From Dokdonia pacifica (lineage in GTDB: Bacteria; Bacteroidota; Bacteroidia; Flavobacteriales; Flavobacteriaceae), in the NCBI RefSeq assembly GCF_900188275.1, contig NZ_FZNY01000001.1:744001-808000 (forward strand): a stretch of 64,000 nt of DNA, in the 5' to 3' direction. This document shows positions 1 to 8,948 of this stretch, piece by piece (within the stretch, counting starts at the first letter, position 1; each line of letters starts with the position of its first letter). The notes beneath the pieces are model-generated. The model was not told where the DNA came from. It made no database searches and saw only the letters and a program-made list of their open reading frames with translations. The position numbers and the translations under genes are program-made.

Positions 1-477
1 ACACAAGAAAGCCTTTCTATAAAAGGACATGCATTAGAGCTACGCGTCTATGCAGAAGATCCTTTAAATGACTTTTTACCAAGTGTAGGAAATCTTTCTA
101 CATACATTCTTCCAGAAGGAAAAGGAATTCGAGTAGATAATGGTTTTGAACAAGGAATGGATATTCCTATTTATTATGATCCTATGCTTTCAAAGTTGAT
201 TGTATATGGTGATACAAGAGAGGAAGCTATAGAATTACTTTCATATGCTATAGATCATTATAAGGTAGAAGGTGCACAAACAACATTACCTTTTGGGAAA
301 TTTGTATGCGAACATGAAGCCTTTAGATCTGGAAATTTTGACACCCATTTTGTTAAAAAATACTACTCACCAGAAGCACTGAAAAAACAATACGAAGAAG
401 AAGCTAAAATTGCTGCACTTATTGCTGTAAAGCAACACATACAGGAGCAACATATTTTACGTTTACCAACTACATAA
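1..477 (+). CDS. Biotin carboxylase subunit of acyl-CoA carboxylase, C-terminal part (cut by window edge)
   Basis: The frame is open from the first base, so the start lies outside the window. The visible 158 residues match the C-terminal domain of biotin carboxylases: ELRVYAEDP, then FLPS, then [13 protein letters not shown]. This subunit carboxylates biotin with ATP and bicarbonate. The stop is 4 bases before the start of the carboxyltransferase gene, so the two are surely one operon and form a propionyl-/acyl-CoA carboxylase rather than the four-part acetyl-CoA carboxylase. No biotin-carrier (MKM) domain is seen here; it is probably a separate gene outside the window. Confidence 0.9.
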   Translation, partial: TQESLSIKGHALELRVYAEDPLNDFLPSVGNLSTYILPEGKGIRVDNGFEQGMDIPIYYDPMLSKLIVYGDTREEAIELLSYAIDHYKVEGAQTTLPFGKFVCEHEAFRSGNFDTHFVKKYYSPEALKKQYEEEAKIAALIAVKQHIQEQHILRLPTT

Positions 478-481
478 ATCT

Positions 482-2023
482 ATGGATTCAAAAATAAAAG
501 CACTCAACGAAAAAATTGAACTCGCACATCTAGGAGGTGGCGAAAAACGTATTGAGAGACAACATCAAAAGAAAAAATTAACAGCTAGAGAACGTATTCA
601 TTATTTAGTAGATGATGGTTCTTTTGAAGAAATAGGAATTCTTGTCACACATCGTACCACAGATTTTGGTATGGAAAAAGAGATCTATTACGGAGATGGT
701 GTTGTTACAGGATATGGAACCGTAAACGGACGATTAATTTATCTTTTTGCACAGGATTTTACGGTGTTTGGAGGGGCATTATCTGAAACACATGCAGAGA
801 AAATATGTAAGGTCATGGACTTGGCGATGAAAGTAGGTGCCCCCTTAATAGGACTTAATGATTCTGGGGGAGCACGTATACAAGAGGGCGTTCGTTCGTT
901 AGGAGGGTATGCAGATATCTTCTACAGAAATGTGCAAGCATCTGGAGTGATTCCGCAGATTTCTGCTATTATGGGACCGTGTGCTGGTGGTGCCGTATAT
1001 TCTCCAGCCATGACAGATTTTACAATGATGGTGCAGGATACTAGTTATATGTTTGTAACTGGACCTAATGTTGTAAAAACAGTAACTAATGAAGAAGTGA
1101 CTTCAGAAGAGTTAGGAGGCGCAAGTACACACTCAGCAAAATCGGGAGTAGCGCATATTACTTCTTCAAATGATGCCCAGTGCCTCGAAGATTTAAAAAC
1201 ATTGTTGAGTTACTTACCTCAAAACAATAAAGAAACACCAAAAAAGCTACCATTTACTTTACAAGATGAAGTACGTGATCAGCTTGCAACTATCATCCCT
1301 GATAGTGCTAACAAACCGTATGACATGCATGAGGTGATTACAGGGATTATAGATGACGACTCTTTTTATGAAATTCATAAAGATTATGCAGAAAATATTA
1401 TTGTAGGTTTTGCTAGATTAGGAGGTCGTAGTATTGGTATTGTTGCAAATCAGCCTATGTTTTTGGCAGGTGTATTAGATGTAAATAGTTCTAAAAAAGC
1501 AGCCCGTTTTACACGTTTTTGTGATTGCTTTAATATTCCACTATTGGTATTGGTAGATGTTCCTGGATTTCTTCCTGGAACAGATCAGGAATGGAATGGT
1601 ATTATCACGCATGGCGCTAAATTACTCTATGCATTAAGTGAAGCTACCGTACCTAGAGTGACTGTCATTACCCGAAAGGCATATGGAGGAGCCTACGATG
1701 TAATGAACTCTAAACATATAGGTGCCGATCTAAATTATGCATGGCCAAGTGCAGAAATTGCAGTAATGGGTGCTAAAGGTGCTAGTGAGATTATCTTCAG
1801 AAAAGAGATCAAAGCAGCCGATGACCCTGAACAAAAACTACTTGAAAAAGAAAATGAATATGCCACTAAGTTTGCAAATCCATACAGAGCTGCTCAACGT
1901 GGATTTATAGATGAAGTGATCCTTCCAGAGCATTCTAGACGTAAATTAATAAAAGCCTTTAGTATGTTAGAAAATAAAAAAGTAGAACTCCCTAAAAAGA
2001 AGCATGGGAATATTCCTCTGTAA
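482..2023 (+). CDS. Acyl-CoA (propionyl-CoA type) carboxylase carboxyltransferase beta subunit
   Basis: A 513-residue crotonase-fold carboxyltransferase of the PccB type, full length for the family. It transfers CO2 from carboxybiotin to an acyl-CoA, most likely propionyl-CoA, feeding methylmalonyl-CoA and the TCA cycle. Visible marks are the N-terminal LTARERI segment, the [10 protein letters not shown] motif near residue 130, and the C-terminal [15 protein letters not shown] segment, where bacterial PccB proteins carry their second oxyanion site. It follows the biotin carboxylase gene by 4 bases. Substrate choice between acetyl-, propionyl- and methylcrotonyl-CoA cannot be settled from this sequence alone. 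Confidence 0.92.
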   Translation: MDSKIKALNEKIELAHLGGGEKRIERQHQKKKLTARERIHYLVDDGSFEEIGILVTHRTTDFGMEKEIYYGDGVVTGYGTVNGRLIYLFAQDFTVFGGALSETHAEKICKVMDLAMKVGAPLIGLNDSGGARIQEGVRSLGGYADIFYRNVQASGVIPQISAIMGPCAGGAVYSPAMTDFTMMVQDTSYMFVTGPNVVKTVTNEEVTSEELGGASTHSAKSGVAHITSSNDAQCLEDLKTLLSYLPQNNKETPKKLPFTLQDEVRDQLATIIPDSANKPYDMHEVITGIIDDDSFYEIHKDYAENIIVGFARLGGRSIGIVANQPMFLAGVLDVNSSKKAARFTRFCDCFNIPLLVLVDVPGFLPGTDQEWNGIITHGAKLLYALSEATVPRVTVITRKAYGGAYDVMNSKHIGADLNYAWPSAEIAVMGAKGASEIIFRKEIKAADDPEQKLLEKENEYATKFANPYRAAQRGFIDEVILPEHSRRKLIKAFSMLENKKVELPKKKHGNIPL

Positions 2024-2054
2024 GTAGCAATAAAAGACCATAAAAAACAACCTT

Positions 2055-2525
2055 GTGAAAATTAAAAACGACGAATTAATTATAGATGGAATAGACAAGA
2101 TTATCTTGCGTCAACTCATGAAAGATGCACGTAAACCTATTCTCGAAATTGCACGTAAAGTGGGTATCTCTGGAGCTGCCATCCATCAGCGATTGCGTAA
2201 ACTAGAAAAGTCAGGGCTTCTAGCGGGATCAAAATTTATTATAGATCCAAAAGTATTAGGGTATCGCACCATGGCTTTTATAGGAGTATACCTAGATAGA
2301 GCTGCAAATAACGCACGAGCTGTTCGGCAGTTAGAAGATATTCCAGAAGTAATAGAATGCCATTACACCACTGGAAACTGGTCTATTCTTATTAAAATTT
2401 TATGTAAGAATAATGAAGATCTTATGAACTTGTTGAATAAAAAAATTCAAGCGATTGATGGGGTATCTAGAACAGAAACATTTATATCTTTAGATCAACA
2501 AATTGATAGGCAGATTAAAATCTAG
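2055..2525 (+). CDS. Lrp/AsnC family transcriptional regulator
   Basis: 156 residues with the standard two-part layout: a winged helix near residues 12-60 (DARKPILEIARKVGISGAAI is the recognition region) and an AsnC/RAM effector domain after residue 70. The best start is GTG at 2055, which gives the usual short N-terminus. It lies 31 bases after the carboxylase operon on the same strand and may sense an amino acid or acyl intermediate linked to it; this link is inference. A strong terminator follows directly. Confidence 0.9.
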   Translation: MKIKNDELIIDGIDKIILRQLMKDARKPILEIARKVGISGAAIHQRLRKLEKSGLLAGSKFIIDPKVLGYRTMAFIGVYLDRAANNARAVRQLEDIPEVIECHYTTGNWSILIKILCKNNEDLMNLLNKKIQAIDGVSRTETFISLDQQIDRQIKI

Positions 2526-2542
2526 CAAAAAAGAGTTGAAAC

Positions 2543-2575
2543 AAAAAGCCCTTTGAAAATTCAAAGGGCTTTTTT
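2543..2575 (+). terminator. Rho-independent terminator after the Lrp gene
   Basis: An inverted repeat AAAAAGCCCTTTGA / TCAAAGGGCTTTTTT ends in a T run. The A run on the other side lets it also serve the convergent TM2 gene. Confidence 0.92.
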
Positions 2576-2593
2576 AAATATAATAAGGTGTGA

Positions 2594-2935
2594 TTATAGT
2601 CCGTCCCAATTTCGCGTGAAGATGTTTATCCCATCAACAAGCCACCAAATACCTAATCCACCTAATGTAACGATGAATAAGATATTCCATCCTACTGGAC
2701 TTCCTAAATACCATCTATGCGCAGCAAATCCTCCTAAGAAGAACCAAAAAGCACCAGCTACCCACATATCTCTACCAGCAATACCCGCCGCTGGAGATGT
2801 AATAGCCTCTGCTTCTTCATCTGCAGTAATGGTTACATTCACATTTTCTACAGTTTTAGGTACTGGAAAACCTGCATGCATGTTTGTTACTGCAAAAAGA
2901 AGCAACGCAAAAGAAAGAATAATTTTAATTTTCAT
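2594..2935 (-). CDS. TM2 domain membrane protein with signal peptide
   Basis: 113 residues. An N-terminal signal peptide (to about residue 21, ending MHAG) is followed by an acidic linker and then two hydrophobic helices joined by a short turn. The helices carry the TM2 pattern: FFLGGFAAHRWYLG, then GGLGIWWLVDG. TM2 proteins are small inner-membrane proteins of unknown biochemical role. The gene is convergent with the Lrp gene and shares its terminator. Confidence 0.85.
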   Translation of the reverse strand: MKIKIILSFALLLFAVTNMHAGFPVPKTVENVNVTITADEEAEAITSPAAGIAGRDMWVAGAFWFFLGGFAAHRWYLGSPVGWNILFIVTLGGLGIWWLVDGINIFTRNWDGL

Positions 2936-2983
2936 AATAAATATTGATTAAATTAGACCCTTCTAAAATAGTCATTTTTTCCT

Positions 2984-3862
2984 ATGAAAAAACTCCTTTG
3001 TTTCTTTTTTGTTTTCACTTCTATCTCGCAATTCCTTTTTTCTCAGCAAAATACCTATGAATACCTTGGACTTATAAAGCTTAGTGATTCTGCATTTATT
3101 TCCTATAAACTTGACTTTGAAGAATTAGATGGTGTCATTAATGGATACTCTATCGCTAATATGGGAGGAGCTCATGAAACAAAATCAAATATAGAAGGAA
3201 TTTATAATGAAAAGACAAACGAGTTTTCTTTTAAAGAACTCAATGTTGTATACACCAAATCATCCTTAGATGAGTTTGATATTTGCTTAATTAATTTTAA
3301 TGGTAAATTACGAAATTTAAAGAAGAACAGAGCGTTTAGTGGTGATTTTAAAGGGCTTCGTGAGAATAACACTCCTTGTATAAATGGCATGATTATCATG
3401 ACCAATGCCGAAAAAGTTCAAAAACGTGTCGAAAAAGCACAGAAAAAAATATTAAAATCTAAACTAGTAAGTAAAGAGGTAAAAGAGAAAATAAATCTAA
3501 AGCGCAAATTAGATACCCTCACCATGAGTGTTGTTAAGAGTAATGAGAATCTCAATATTTTTACTAAAACCAAAAATGTTATAGTCTCAATATACGATGC
3601 TGGAAAAGTAGATGATGACCGTGTTAATTTATACCTAGATGGTGAGTTGATTTTAGAAAATTATTCTATCACACGTGAAAAAAAAGAAATCCCAATTACG
3701 ATTACAAAAGCATTAACCTCTATTAAAGTAACAGCACTTAATGTTGGAGAATCTGCCCCTAATACAGTAAAAGTAGAAATTCTTGACGGTACAAATCTTA
3801 TCACCACTCGAACAAGTCTAGACGCTAATGAAAGTGCAGAACTCACTCTCGTAAAAGAATAA
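2984..3862 (+). CDS. Secreted protein of unknown function
   Basis: 292 residues with a clear signal peptide (MKKLLCFFFVFTSISQFLFS, cleavage near residue 20). The N-terminal half reads as beta strands. The middle (about 140-185) is Lys/Glu-rich and probably helical. The C-terminal 100 residues form repeated beta strands (VIVSIYDAGKVDDDRVNLYLDG) that resemble an extracellular Ig-like or calcium-binding fold. I do not recognise the family. It is followed after 8 bases by a small membrane protein, so the two may be co-transcribed. Confidence 0.7.
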   Translation: MKKLLCFFFVFTSISQFLFSQQNTYEYLGLIKLSDSAFISYKLDFEELDGVINGYSIANMGGAHETKSNIEGIYNEKTNEFSFKELNVVYTKSSLDEFDICLINFNGKLRNLKKNRAFSGDFKGLRENNTPCINGMIIMTNAEKVQKRVEKAQKKILKSKLVSKEVKEKINLKRKLDTLTMSVVKSNENLNIFTKTKNVIVSIYDAGKVDDDRVNLYLDGELILENYSITREKKEIPITITKALTSIKVTALNVGESAPNTVKVEILDGTNLITTRTSLDANESAELTLVKE

Positions 3863-3870
3863 TATGTAGT

Positions 3871-4158
3871 ATGAACAAAATAGTGGGAATATGCATCGTA
3901 GTGCTAGCGCTATTTTTTTGTTGGTATTATGGTCATATGGTTTTTGAAGAGTTCTCTTATAAAAACCAATCTATATTTATTTGTTTTAGACCTCCTGTTC
4001 AAATATCTATTATCAATACGGTGTTAAGTCTATTTGGGATGGTAATAGGTATCAAAATATACCAGTCAAAATTGAAAATGCGTAAAGCTATACTCGTACT
4101 CACCTGTTTACTTACCCTAGGATTTGTATTAGAAGTATATGGATACAAGTTATTTTAG
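3871..4158 (+). CDS. Small three-helix membrane protein, unknown
   Basis: 95 residues with three predicted transmembrane helices (about 4-24, 45-63 and 71-90) and a short cytoplasmic Lys/Arg-rich link (QSKLKMRK). No family is recognised. It lies 8 bases downstream of the secreted protein at 2984 and is followed by a terminator, so it is the last gene of that unit. Confidence 0.65.
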   Translation: MNKIVGICIVVLALFFCWYYGHMVFEEFSYKNQSIFICFRPPVQISIINTVLSLFGMVIGIKIYQSKLKMRKAILVLTCLLTLGFVLEVYGYKLF

Positions 4159-4172
4159 CTTATTCCTTAACA

Positions 4173-4205
4173 TAAAAAAACCTACACATTTGTGTAGGTT
4201 TTTTT
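4173..4205. terminator. Bidirectional terminator
   Basis: A perfect stem CCTACACA / TGTGTAGG is flanked by seven A and seven T residues. It lies between convergent genes ending at 4158 and 4232 and can stop both. Confidence 0.93.
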
Positions 4206-4231
4206 ATTATGATTGTGATATCCTCTTCTAA

Positions 4232-4729
4232 TTACTGCACTGTATAATTTACATTAAATAGCGCTCCATTTGTAATTGTAACAGTATCATTACTATCTGT
4301 CGGATTAACTACTGTAGCAGAAAAAGAACCAAAAACAGTAAGTTCTTGTGAGTTAATTTCTGATATCGTAATAGCCCCTCCAAGCTCAGGAGTAGAACTA
4401 TATATAACGTCTAAAGAGTTAATTCTAATTTGCGCATTTCCAGAATCATCTATCGTGTAGGTTTGTACACCTATCTCTGGAGCATCTGCTGCATTAGAAC
4501 CTATCGTAATTGTAAGTGATCCTAAATCTGTAGGAGCTACTACAGATAACAACTTTCCGTCATTAGAAAGTGTTGCAGTCACATTATCTGTTCTTACATT
4601 TTGTCCATTTATTAAAGCTCTAAATTTTACTGGAGCTGCCTCAGCAGGTCCATCATCATCACTACTACAAGAAGCAACTACTAAAAGTGTTAGAACTAAA
4701 AAAGTGCATTTTAAAAAAGCATTTTTCAT
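4232..4729 (-). CDS. Beta-rich lipoprotein, DUF6252-like
   Basis: 165 residues. The signal peptide ends in a lipobox (LLVVASC, Cys near residue 21) followed by SSDDDG, typical of Bacteroidota surface or periplasmic lipoproteins. The rest is a beta-rich domain that contains FRALINGQ and a terminal GALFNVNYTVQ, a layout I associate with the DUF6252 family. That family call is from memory and uncertain. No function is known. Confidence 0.65.
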   Translation of the reverse strand: MKNAFLKCTFLVLTLLVVASCSSDDDGPAEAAPVKFRALINGQNVRTDNVTATLSNDGKLLSVVAPTDLGSLTITIGSNAADAPEIGVQTYTIDDSGNAQIRINSLDVIYSSTPELGGAITISEINSQELTVFGSFSATVVNPTDSNDTVTITNGALFNVNYTVQ

Positions 4730-4768
4730 AATACATTAATTGTTTTAAAATTAAACGATGTTTTGTTT

Positions 4769-4800
4769 AAAAACCCATACGATTGGTGTATGGGTTTTTA
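4769..4800. terminator. Terminator hairpin downstream of ahcY
   Basis: The stem AACCCATAC / GTATGGGTT (loop GATTGGT region) carries A and T runs on both sides. On the minus strand it would end the ahcY transcript. Confidence 0.8.
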
Positions 4801-4834
4801 TATAGTTTAACGCTTCGCTCTCTGATGGTCGCGA

Positions 4835-4856
4835 ACCTACCTGCCGGCAGGCAGGT
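4835..4856. repeat. CTGCCGGCA-type GC-rich palindrome
   Basis: The imperfect palindrome CCTGCCGGCAGGCAGG is unusually GC-rich for this AT-rich genome. A related copy lies at 35728. Both copies sit within 20 bases of a TTTCGCGAAAGC element. Confidence 0.6.
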
Positions 4857-4869
4857 CTCACGTATTCGA

Positions 4870-4881
4870 TTTCGCGAAAGC
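4870..4881. repeat. TTTCGCGAAAGC palindrome, half-decayed copy (intergenic)
   Basis: The core TTTCGCGAAA is intact and only the right arm keeps GC. It lies 23 bases beyond the ahcY stop. Weaker symmetry continues outward (CGTATTCG left, CGAACACG right). Confidence 0.8.
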
Positions 4882-4903
4882 GAACACGTATTTATTTTTC
4901 AGA

Positions 4904-6220
4904 TTAATACCTGTAGTACTCAGGCTTAAAAGGACCTTCTACAGTCACTCCAATATACTCTGCTTGATCTGGACGAAGAGTTTCTAATTCTACTCCAAGA
5001 CGTGCAAGGTGTAATGCAGCTACTTTTTCATCAAGGTGCTTAGGAAGCATGTATACTTCATTTTTGTATCTATCACTATGATTCCAAAGCTCGATTTGCG
5101 CTAGCGTTTGGTTTGTAAATGAATTACTCATCACAAAACTAGGGTGTCCTGTAGCACAACCTAAATTTACTAAACGACCTTCTGCAAGAACGATAATATC
5201 TTTTCCGTTGATGGTATATTTATCAACCTGTGGTTTGATCTCATCTTTTGTTGCACCGTGTGTATCGTTTAACCAAGCCATATCGATCTCATTATCAAAG
5301 TGACCTATATTACAAACGATTACTTTATCACGCATCGCTTCAAAATGACGTGCCTGAATGATATCTTTATTTCCTGTAGTTGTAATCACAACATCTGCAT
5401 TTCCTACAACCGTCTCAAGTCTCTTCACTTCAAAACCATCCATAGCTGCTTGTAAAGCACAGATAGGATCAATTTCAGTAACCGTTACAATAGAACCTGC
5501 ACCTTTAAAAGAAGCGGCTGTTCCTTTTCCTACATCACCATATCCACATACTACAACGCGTTTTCCTGCTAACATAGTATCTGTAGCACGACGTATAGCA
5601 TCTACGGCACTCTCACGACATCCATATTTGTTATCAAACTTCGATTTTGTAACAGAATCATTTACATTAATCGCAGGCATAGGAAGTGTTCCGTTTTTCA
5701 TACGCTCGTATAAACGGTGTACTCCTGTCGTAGTTTCTTCAGAAAGACCTTTGATATCACCTACTAATTCTGGGTAGCGATCTAAAACCATATTGGTAAG
5801 GTCACCTCCATCATCAAGAATCATATTTAATGGCTTACGATCTTCTCCAAAGAAAAGTGTTTGCTCAATACACCAATCAAACTCTTCTTCATTCATTCCT
5901 TTCCAAGCATATACTGGAATTCCAGCATCTGCAATAGCTGCTGCTGCTTGATCTTGTGTAGAAAATATATTACACGAGCTCCAAGTAACCTCAGCACCAA
6001 GTGCTTGTAATGTCTCAATTAATACGGCTGTCTGAATGGTCATGTGAAGACATCCAGCAATACGAGCTCCTTTAAGAGGTTGCTCATTTTTATATTCTTC
6101 ACGAAGAGACATCAATCCTGGCATCTCTGCTTCTGCAAGCTCGATCTCTTTACGACCCCAAGCCGCCAATGAAATATCTTTTACTTTGTACGGTACGTAC
6201 GGTGCTGTTTTTGTACTCAT
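4904..6220 (-). CDS. ahcY: Adenosylhomocysteinase
   Basis: 438 residues from the ATG at 6220 (MSTKTAPYV). An upstream in-frame ATG at 6283 would add 21 hydrophobic residues unlike the family, so it is rejected. The enzyme hydrolyses S-adenosylhomocysteine to adenosine and homocysteine in the methyl cycle and needs NAD. Visible marks are the [13 protein letters not shown] substrate region, the NAD-binding [11 protein letters not shown] loop, and the C-terminal FKPEYYRY signature. It is divergent from the phosphopantetheinyl transferase gene. Confidence 0.97.
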   Translation of the reverse strand: MSTKTAPYVPYKVKDISLAAWGRKEIELAEAEMPGLMSLREEYKNEQPLKGARIAGCLHMTIQTAVLIETLQALGAEVTWSSCNIFSTQDQAAAAIADAGIPVYAWKGMNEEEFDWCIEQTLFFGEDRKPLNMILDDGGDLTNMVLDRYPELVGDIKGLSEETTTGVHRLYERMKNGTLPMPAINVNDSVTKSKFDNKYGCRESAVDAIRRATDTMLAGKRVVVCGYGDVGKGTAASFKGAGSIVTVTEIDPICALQAAMDGFEVKRLETVVGNADVVITTTGNKDIIQARHFEAMRDKVIVCNIGHFDNEIDMAWLNDTHGATKDEIKPQVDKYTINGKDIIVLAEGRLVNLGCATGHPSFVMSNSFTNQTLAQIELWNHSDRYKNEVYMLPKHLDEKVAALHLARLGVELETLRPDQAEYIGVTVEGPFKPEYYRY

Positions 6221-6281
6221 TATTAGTATCTTTGAATTATAGCAAATTGCGTGCAAAATTACATAATATCTTACAGTTCTC

Positions 6282-6905
6282 ATGCCTCTTTACAAAACAA
6301 TAACAATTAACCCGCAAACAACGGCCTATATTTGGAAGATTGAAGAGGATATTGATACGCTTTCGCGAAACATAAAACTCACCGATCACTGCCAGCAACG
6401 TGTAGATGGAATGAAGTCCGAATTACACCAACGAGGCTTTATGAGTGTACGTCATTTACTTGCTGAAGCTGGATATACCGATTTTGATTTGTATTACGAC
6501 ACCCAAGGAAAACCACATCTTAAAGATGGAAAACATATTTCCATCACCCACTCTTTTATCTTTTCTGGAATTATTGTGAGTGATCAAGAAGTTGGGATTG
6601 ATATTGAAATGCAACGCGATAAAATAATGCGTATTGCCCATAAATTTACACCTCTTGAAGAGTATAGAACGCTAGCAAACACAGAAGCTATTGTTAGAAA
6701 ACTCACCATCGTATGGGGTGCTAAAGAGTCATTATACAAACTATATGCTCAAGAAGGATTGAGTTTTTTAAAGCATATAGATGTACAAGATTTTTACTTT
6801 GATGATGCGCAAACTACCGCTAGTGTTACCTATAATGCAGAAAAAAGTAGCTATCATATTTTCTTCCTAGAGTTTGAAGGATTCACCTGTGTATATGCGT
6901 TTTGA
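6282..6905 (+). CDS. 4'-phosphopantetheinyl transferase (Sfp type)
   Basis: 207 residues. It moves phosphopantetheine from CoA to a serine of acyl or peptidyl carrier proteins. Family motifs are in order: GKPHL, then ISITHS (near residue 87), then GIDIE (near 106), then the [10 protein letters not shown] helix near 147. The Mg-binding acidic residues in GIDIE and WGAKE are present. The LSRN stretch at residues 27-30 is encoded by a TTTCGCGAAA palindrome. GGGP synthase follows after 68 bases on the same strand. Confidence 0.92.
   Translation: MPLYKTITINPQTTAYIWKIEEDIDTLSRNIKLTDHCQQRVDGMKSELHQRGFMSVRHLLAEAGYTDFDLYYDTQGKPHLKDGKHISITHSFIFSGIIVSDQEVGIDIEMQRDKIMRIAHKFTPLEEYRTLANTEAIVRKLTIVWGAKESLYKLYAQEGLSFLKHIDVQDFYFDDAQTTASVTYNAEKSSYHIFFLEFEGFTCVYAF
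6359..6370. repeat. GCTTTCGCGAAA palindrome inside the PPTase gene
   Basis: The left arm is complete and the right arm ends AAAC instead of AAAGC. It is read in the LSR(K/N) frame as TLSRN at residues 26-30. Confidence 0.85.
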
Positions 6906-6973
6906 TTCGAGATTAATAATTGTTGATTTAGAACTTAAATCTGTATGAAGCTTATTCCGTATTTTCGCCATAG

Positions 6974-7684
6974 ATGAACCTCTATCAAGATATACACACT
7001 GCCCAAGTACAGGGAAAATCATTACTAGCTATTCTAATTGATCCAGATAAGTTTGTAGCTGAGTACGCTTTCGCGAAAGCGTACCTAGAAAAAACCCCAT
7101 CTCAAACCACTCATTTTTTAGTAGGAGGAAGTTCTGACGCCTCGCAACATATAGAAGCGGTGGTTCGTATATTAAAAGAACTTTCTGCATTACCTGTGAT
7201 TCTATTTCCTGGTGATTATACTCAAATTACACCTGAAGCAGATGGCATTTTATTCTTATCATTACTCTCTGGCCGTAATCCAGAATACCTAATTGGACAA
7301 CAAGTAAAAGGAGCTTCTCACATTCAGAAAAGTAATCTAGAAGTCATCCCTACAGGATATATTCTGATAGATGGAGACAAAGAAACAGCCGTACAACGTG
7401 TAAGCAATACGTTACCCATACCTCAAAATGATATCACTTCTATTGTACATACTGCACTTGCTGGACAATATTTAGGAAAGAAATGTATCTATCTAGAGGC
7501 AGGAAGTGGCGCAAAAACCCCTGTCTCTTTACCCATTATAAAAGCCGTTCGAGAAGCTATAGATCTTCCATTGATTGTAGGTGGTGGTATTCGTTCTCAA
7601 AAAACCATGCAACATGCATATGAAGCAGGAGCCACCATGGTCGTTATTGGCACTGCTTTTGAAGAGGATCGTTGGGATACCTAA
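6974..7684 (+). CDS. Geranylgeranylglyceryl phosphate synthase family protein
   Basis: 236-residue TIM-barrel protein of the GGGPS/PcrB family. It is expected to join sn-glycerol-1-phosphate with a prenyl diphosphate, making an archaeal-type ether precursor. Motifs seen are ILIDPDK near the N-terminus, YLEAGSGAK for product binding, and the phosphate-binding LIVGGGIRS with GATMVVIGTAFE near the end. Bacteroidota enzymes of this family are known to be GGGP synthases. The YAFAKAY stretch at residues 31-37 is encoded by a 22-bp perfect palindrome. Confidence 0.92.
   Translation: MNLYQDIHTAQVQGKSLLAILIDPDKFVAEYAFAKAYLEKTPSQTTHFLVGGSSDASQHIEAVVRILKELSALPVILFPGDYTQITPEADGILFLSLLSGRNPEYLIGQQVKGASHIQKSNLEVIPTGYILIDGDKETAVQRVSNTLPIPQNDITSIVHTALAGQYLGKKCIYLEAGSGAKTPVSLPIIKAVREAIDLPLIVGGGIRSQKTMQHAYEAGATMVVIGTAFEEDRWDT
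7067..7080. repeat. GCTTTCGCGAAAGC palindrome inside the GGGPS gene
   Basis: The symmetry extends to a 22-bp perfect palindrome (7063-7084), the longest in the window. It is read in the AFAKA frame. Confidence 0.95.
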
Positions 7685-7714
7685 TAATCACATAGAAAGT
7701 CCTATTTTTATAGT

Positions 7715-8674
7715 ATGAAACTACAAACTGCCCTTTTACTCCTACTAATGCCCCTCGCCACCTATGCCCAAAAATTTCAAGTCCTAGATGCCGAAACGAA
7801 AACACCTGTCTCTTTTGCTACTATTTCTTTTGGTGATGGTAAAGGAACTTTTGCTGGAGAAGATGGAGTTTTTGATTTCCCAAAAGCAAAATATGCAGAT
7901 ATAGATTCATTACATATTTCGGCGATTGGTTTTAAAGAAGAAGGATTTAGCACAAATGATATCCCTGCTATTATTGCATTACAACCAGAGGCGAGTCAGC
8001 TTTCGGAAGTAATTGTTACAGCTCCCAAACGAGGAAAATATAAAACCAAAAAGAAAAAATCAGTTACCCATGAAGATATTCATACCTCATGGTTACCTAC
8101 TGTAGAGAGTGAAGTGGCTGTTCTTTTTAAGAGATACCAAGGTAAATCTACACGTATTGCAAAACTCTTGCTTCCTATTAATGCAGAGACACAATATAAA
8201 TCTAAAGGAAAAGGAAAGTTTGCAACTATTTTTAGAATTCAATTCTATGAAAATGATAATGGATTGCCCGGCAGAGCCATATCACATGAAAAAATAGTTT
8301 TTGCTATCAATCAAGATGCTGAAAAAGTATTTGAACTCAACATTCAATCCAAACAAATATTTATTCCTGAAGAAGGCATTTTTGCTTCACTTCAAGTATT
8401 AGGATATGCAGATGATAAAGGAAAATTAATTCAGTCTAAGAAATACCGAGAAGTCCCTACAAAACGAGGAGTTAAGAAAATATCGACGGCTTTTAGACCA
8501 TTACTTCCATTTACCAATGAATTTCCAGATCAAAAAACATATGTACGTCGCATTTTCTTAAACAATAAGAAATGGCAAGTATTTGATAAAACATACAACG
8601 AAAATTCAAATCTAATTAAGTCTGGTTCCCGAAATTATGGGATGGGCGCTACTTTTCATGTGTTTGAAGAATAA
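7715..8674 (+). CDS. Secreted protein with carboxypeptidase-like regulatory domain
   Basis: 319 residues. A signal peptide (LLLLLMPLATYAQ, cleavage near 18) precedes an Ig-like CarboxypepD_reg-type domain (FQVLDAETKTPVSFATISF ... VIVTAP, residues about 20-105), which is common at the N-terminus of Bacteroidota outer-membrane proteins. A Lys-rich linker (KRGKYKTKKKK) leads to a beta-rich C-terminal half of about 190 residues that I do not recognise. No beta-barrel repeat or T9SS tail is visible. It lies 30 bases after the GGGPS gene. Confidence 0.7.
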   Translation: MKLQTALLLLLMPLATYAQKFQVLDAETKTPVSFATISFGDGKGTFAGEDGVFDFPKAKYADIDSLHISAIGFKEEGFSTNDIPAIIALQPEASQLSEVIVTAPKRGKYKTKKKKSVTHEDIHTSWLPTVESEVAVLFKRYQGKSTRIAKLLLPINAETQYKSKGKGKFATIFRIQFYENDNGLPGRAISHEKIVFAINQDAEKVFELNIQSKQIFIPEEGIFASLQVLGYADDKGKLIQSKKYREVPTKRGVKKISTAFRPLLPFTNEFPDQKTYVRRIFLNNKKWQVFDKTYNENSNLIKSGSRNYGMGATFHVFEE

Positions 8675-8687
8675 GAAAGTATTAAAA

Positions 8688-8948
8688 ATGAATATATCTG
8701 TAGAACTTACCTTTACACCTTTACAAGACAATTACGAACCTCCTATTACTGCCTTTATTAAAAAACTAAGAGCTTCAGGGCTAACCGTATTAGAAAACCC
8801 ATTATCCACACAAGTTTATGGGGAATATGATGCTGTTATGAATATGCTTACTAAAGAGATAAAAGAAAGTTTTTCGGGTATAGATATTGGCCTATTTCAA
8901 ATGAAAATTGTTAAAACAGATCGTAGTGATTATGTCCCAGATTTTTGA
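8688..8948 (+). CDS. Thiamine-binding (MTH1187/YkoF-like) protein
   Basis: 86 residues from the ATG at 8688; an earlier ATG at 8637 lies inside the previous gene and is rejected. The sequence reads as a ferredoxin-like small domain (ISVELTFTPLQ, then VLENPLSTQVYGEYDAVM, then IVKTDRSDY) of the MTH1187/DUF77 family. Pfam names that family Thiamine_BP because its relatives bind thiamine. It overlaps the following PnuC-type gene by 17 bases. This, with the downstream TPP-riboswitch receptor, supports a vitamin B1 role. Confidence 0.75.
   Translation: MNISVELTFTPLQDNYEPPITAFIKKLRASGLTVLENPLSTQVYGEYDAVMNMLTKEIKESFSGIDIGLFQMKIVKTDRSDYVPDF

Noticed and set aside
2553-2951. 132-residue plus-strand frame across the TM2 gene
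   Set aside because: It is antisense to the well-supported TM2 protein and shows no domain.
6221-6281. SAH or SAM riboswitch before ahcY
   Set aside because: The 61-base gap between the divergent genes has no conserved aptamer blocks and is too short for a standard SAH or SAM aptamer.
8637-8687. Longer start for the thiamine-binding protein
   Set aside because: The added 17 residues lie within the preceding gene and do not fit the family start.
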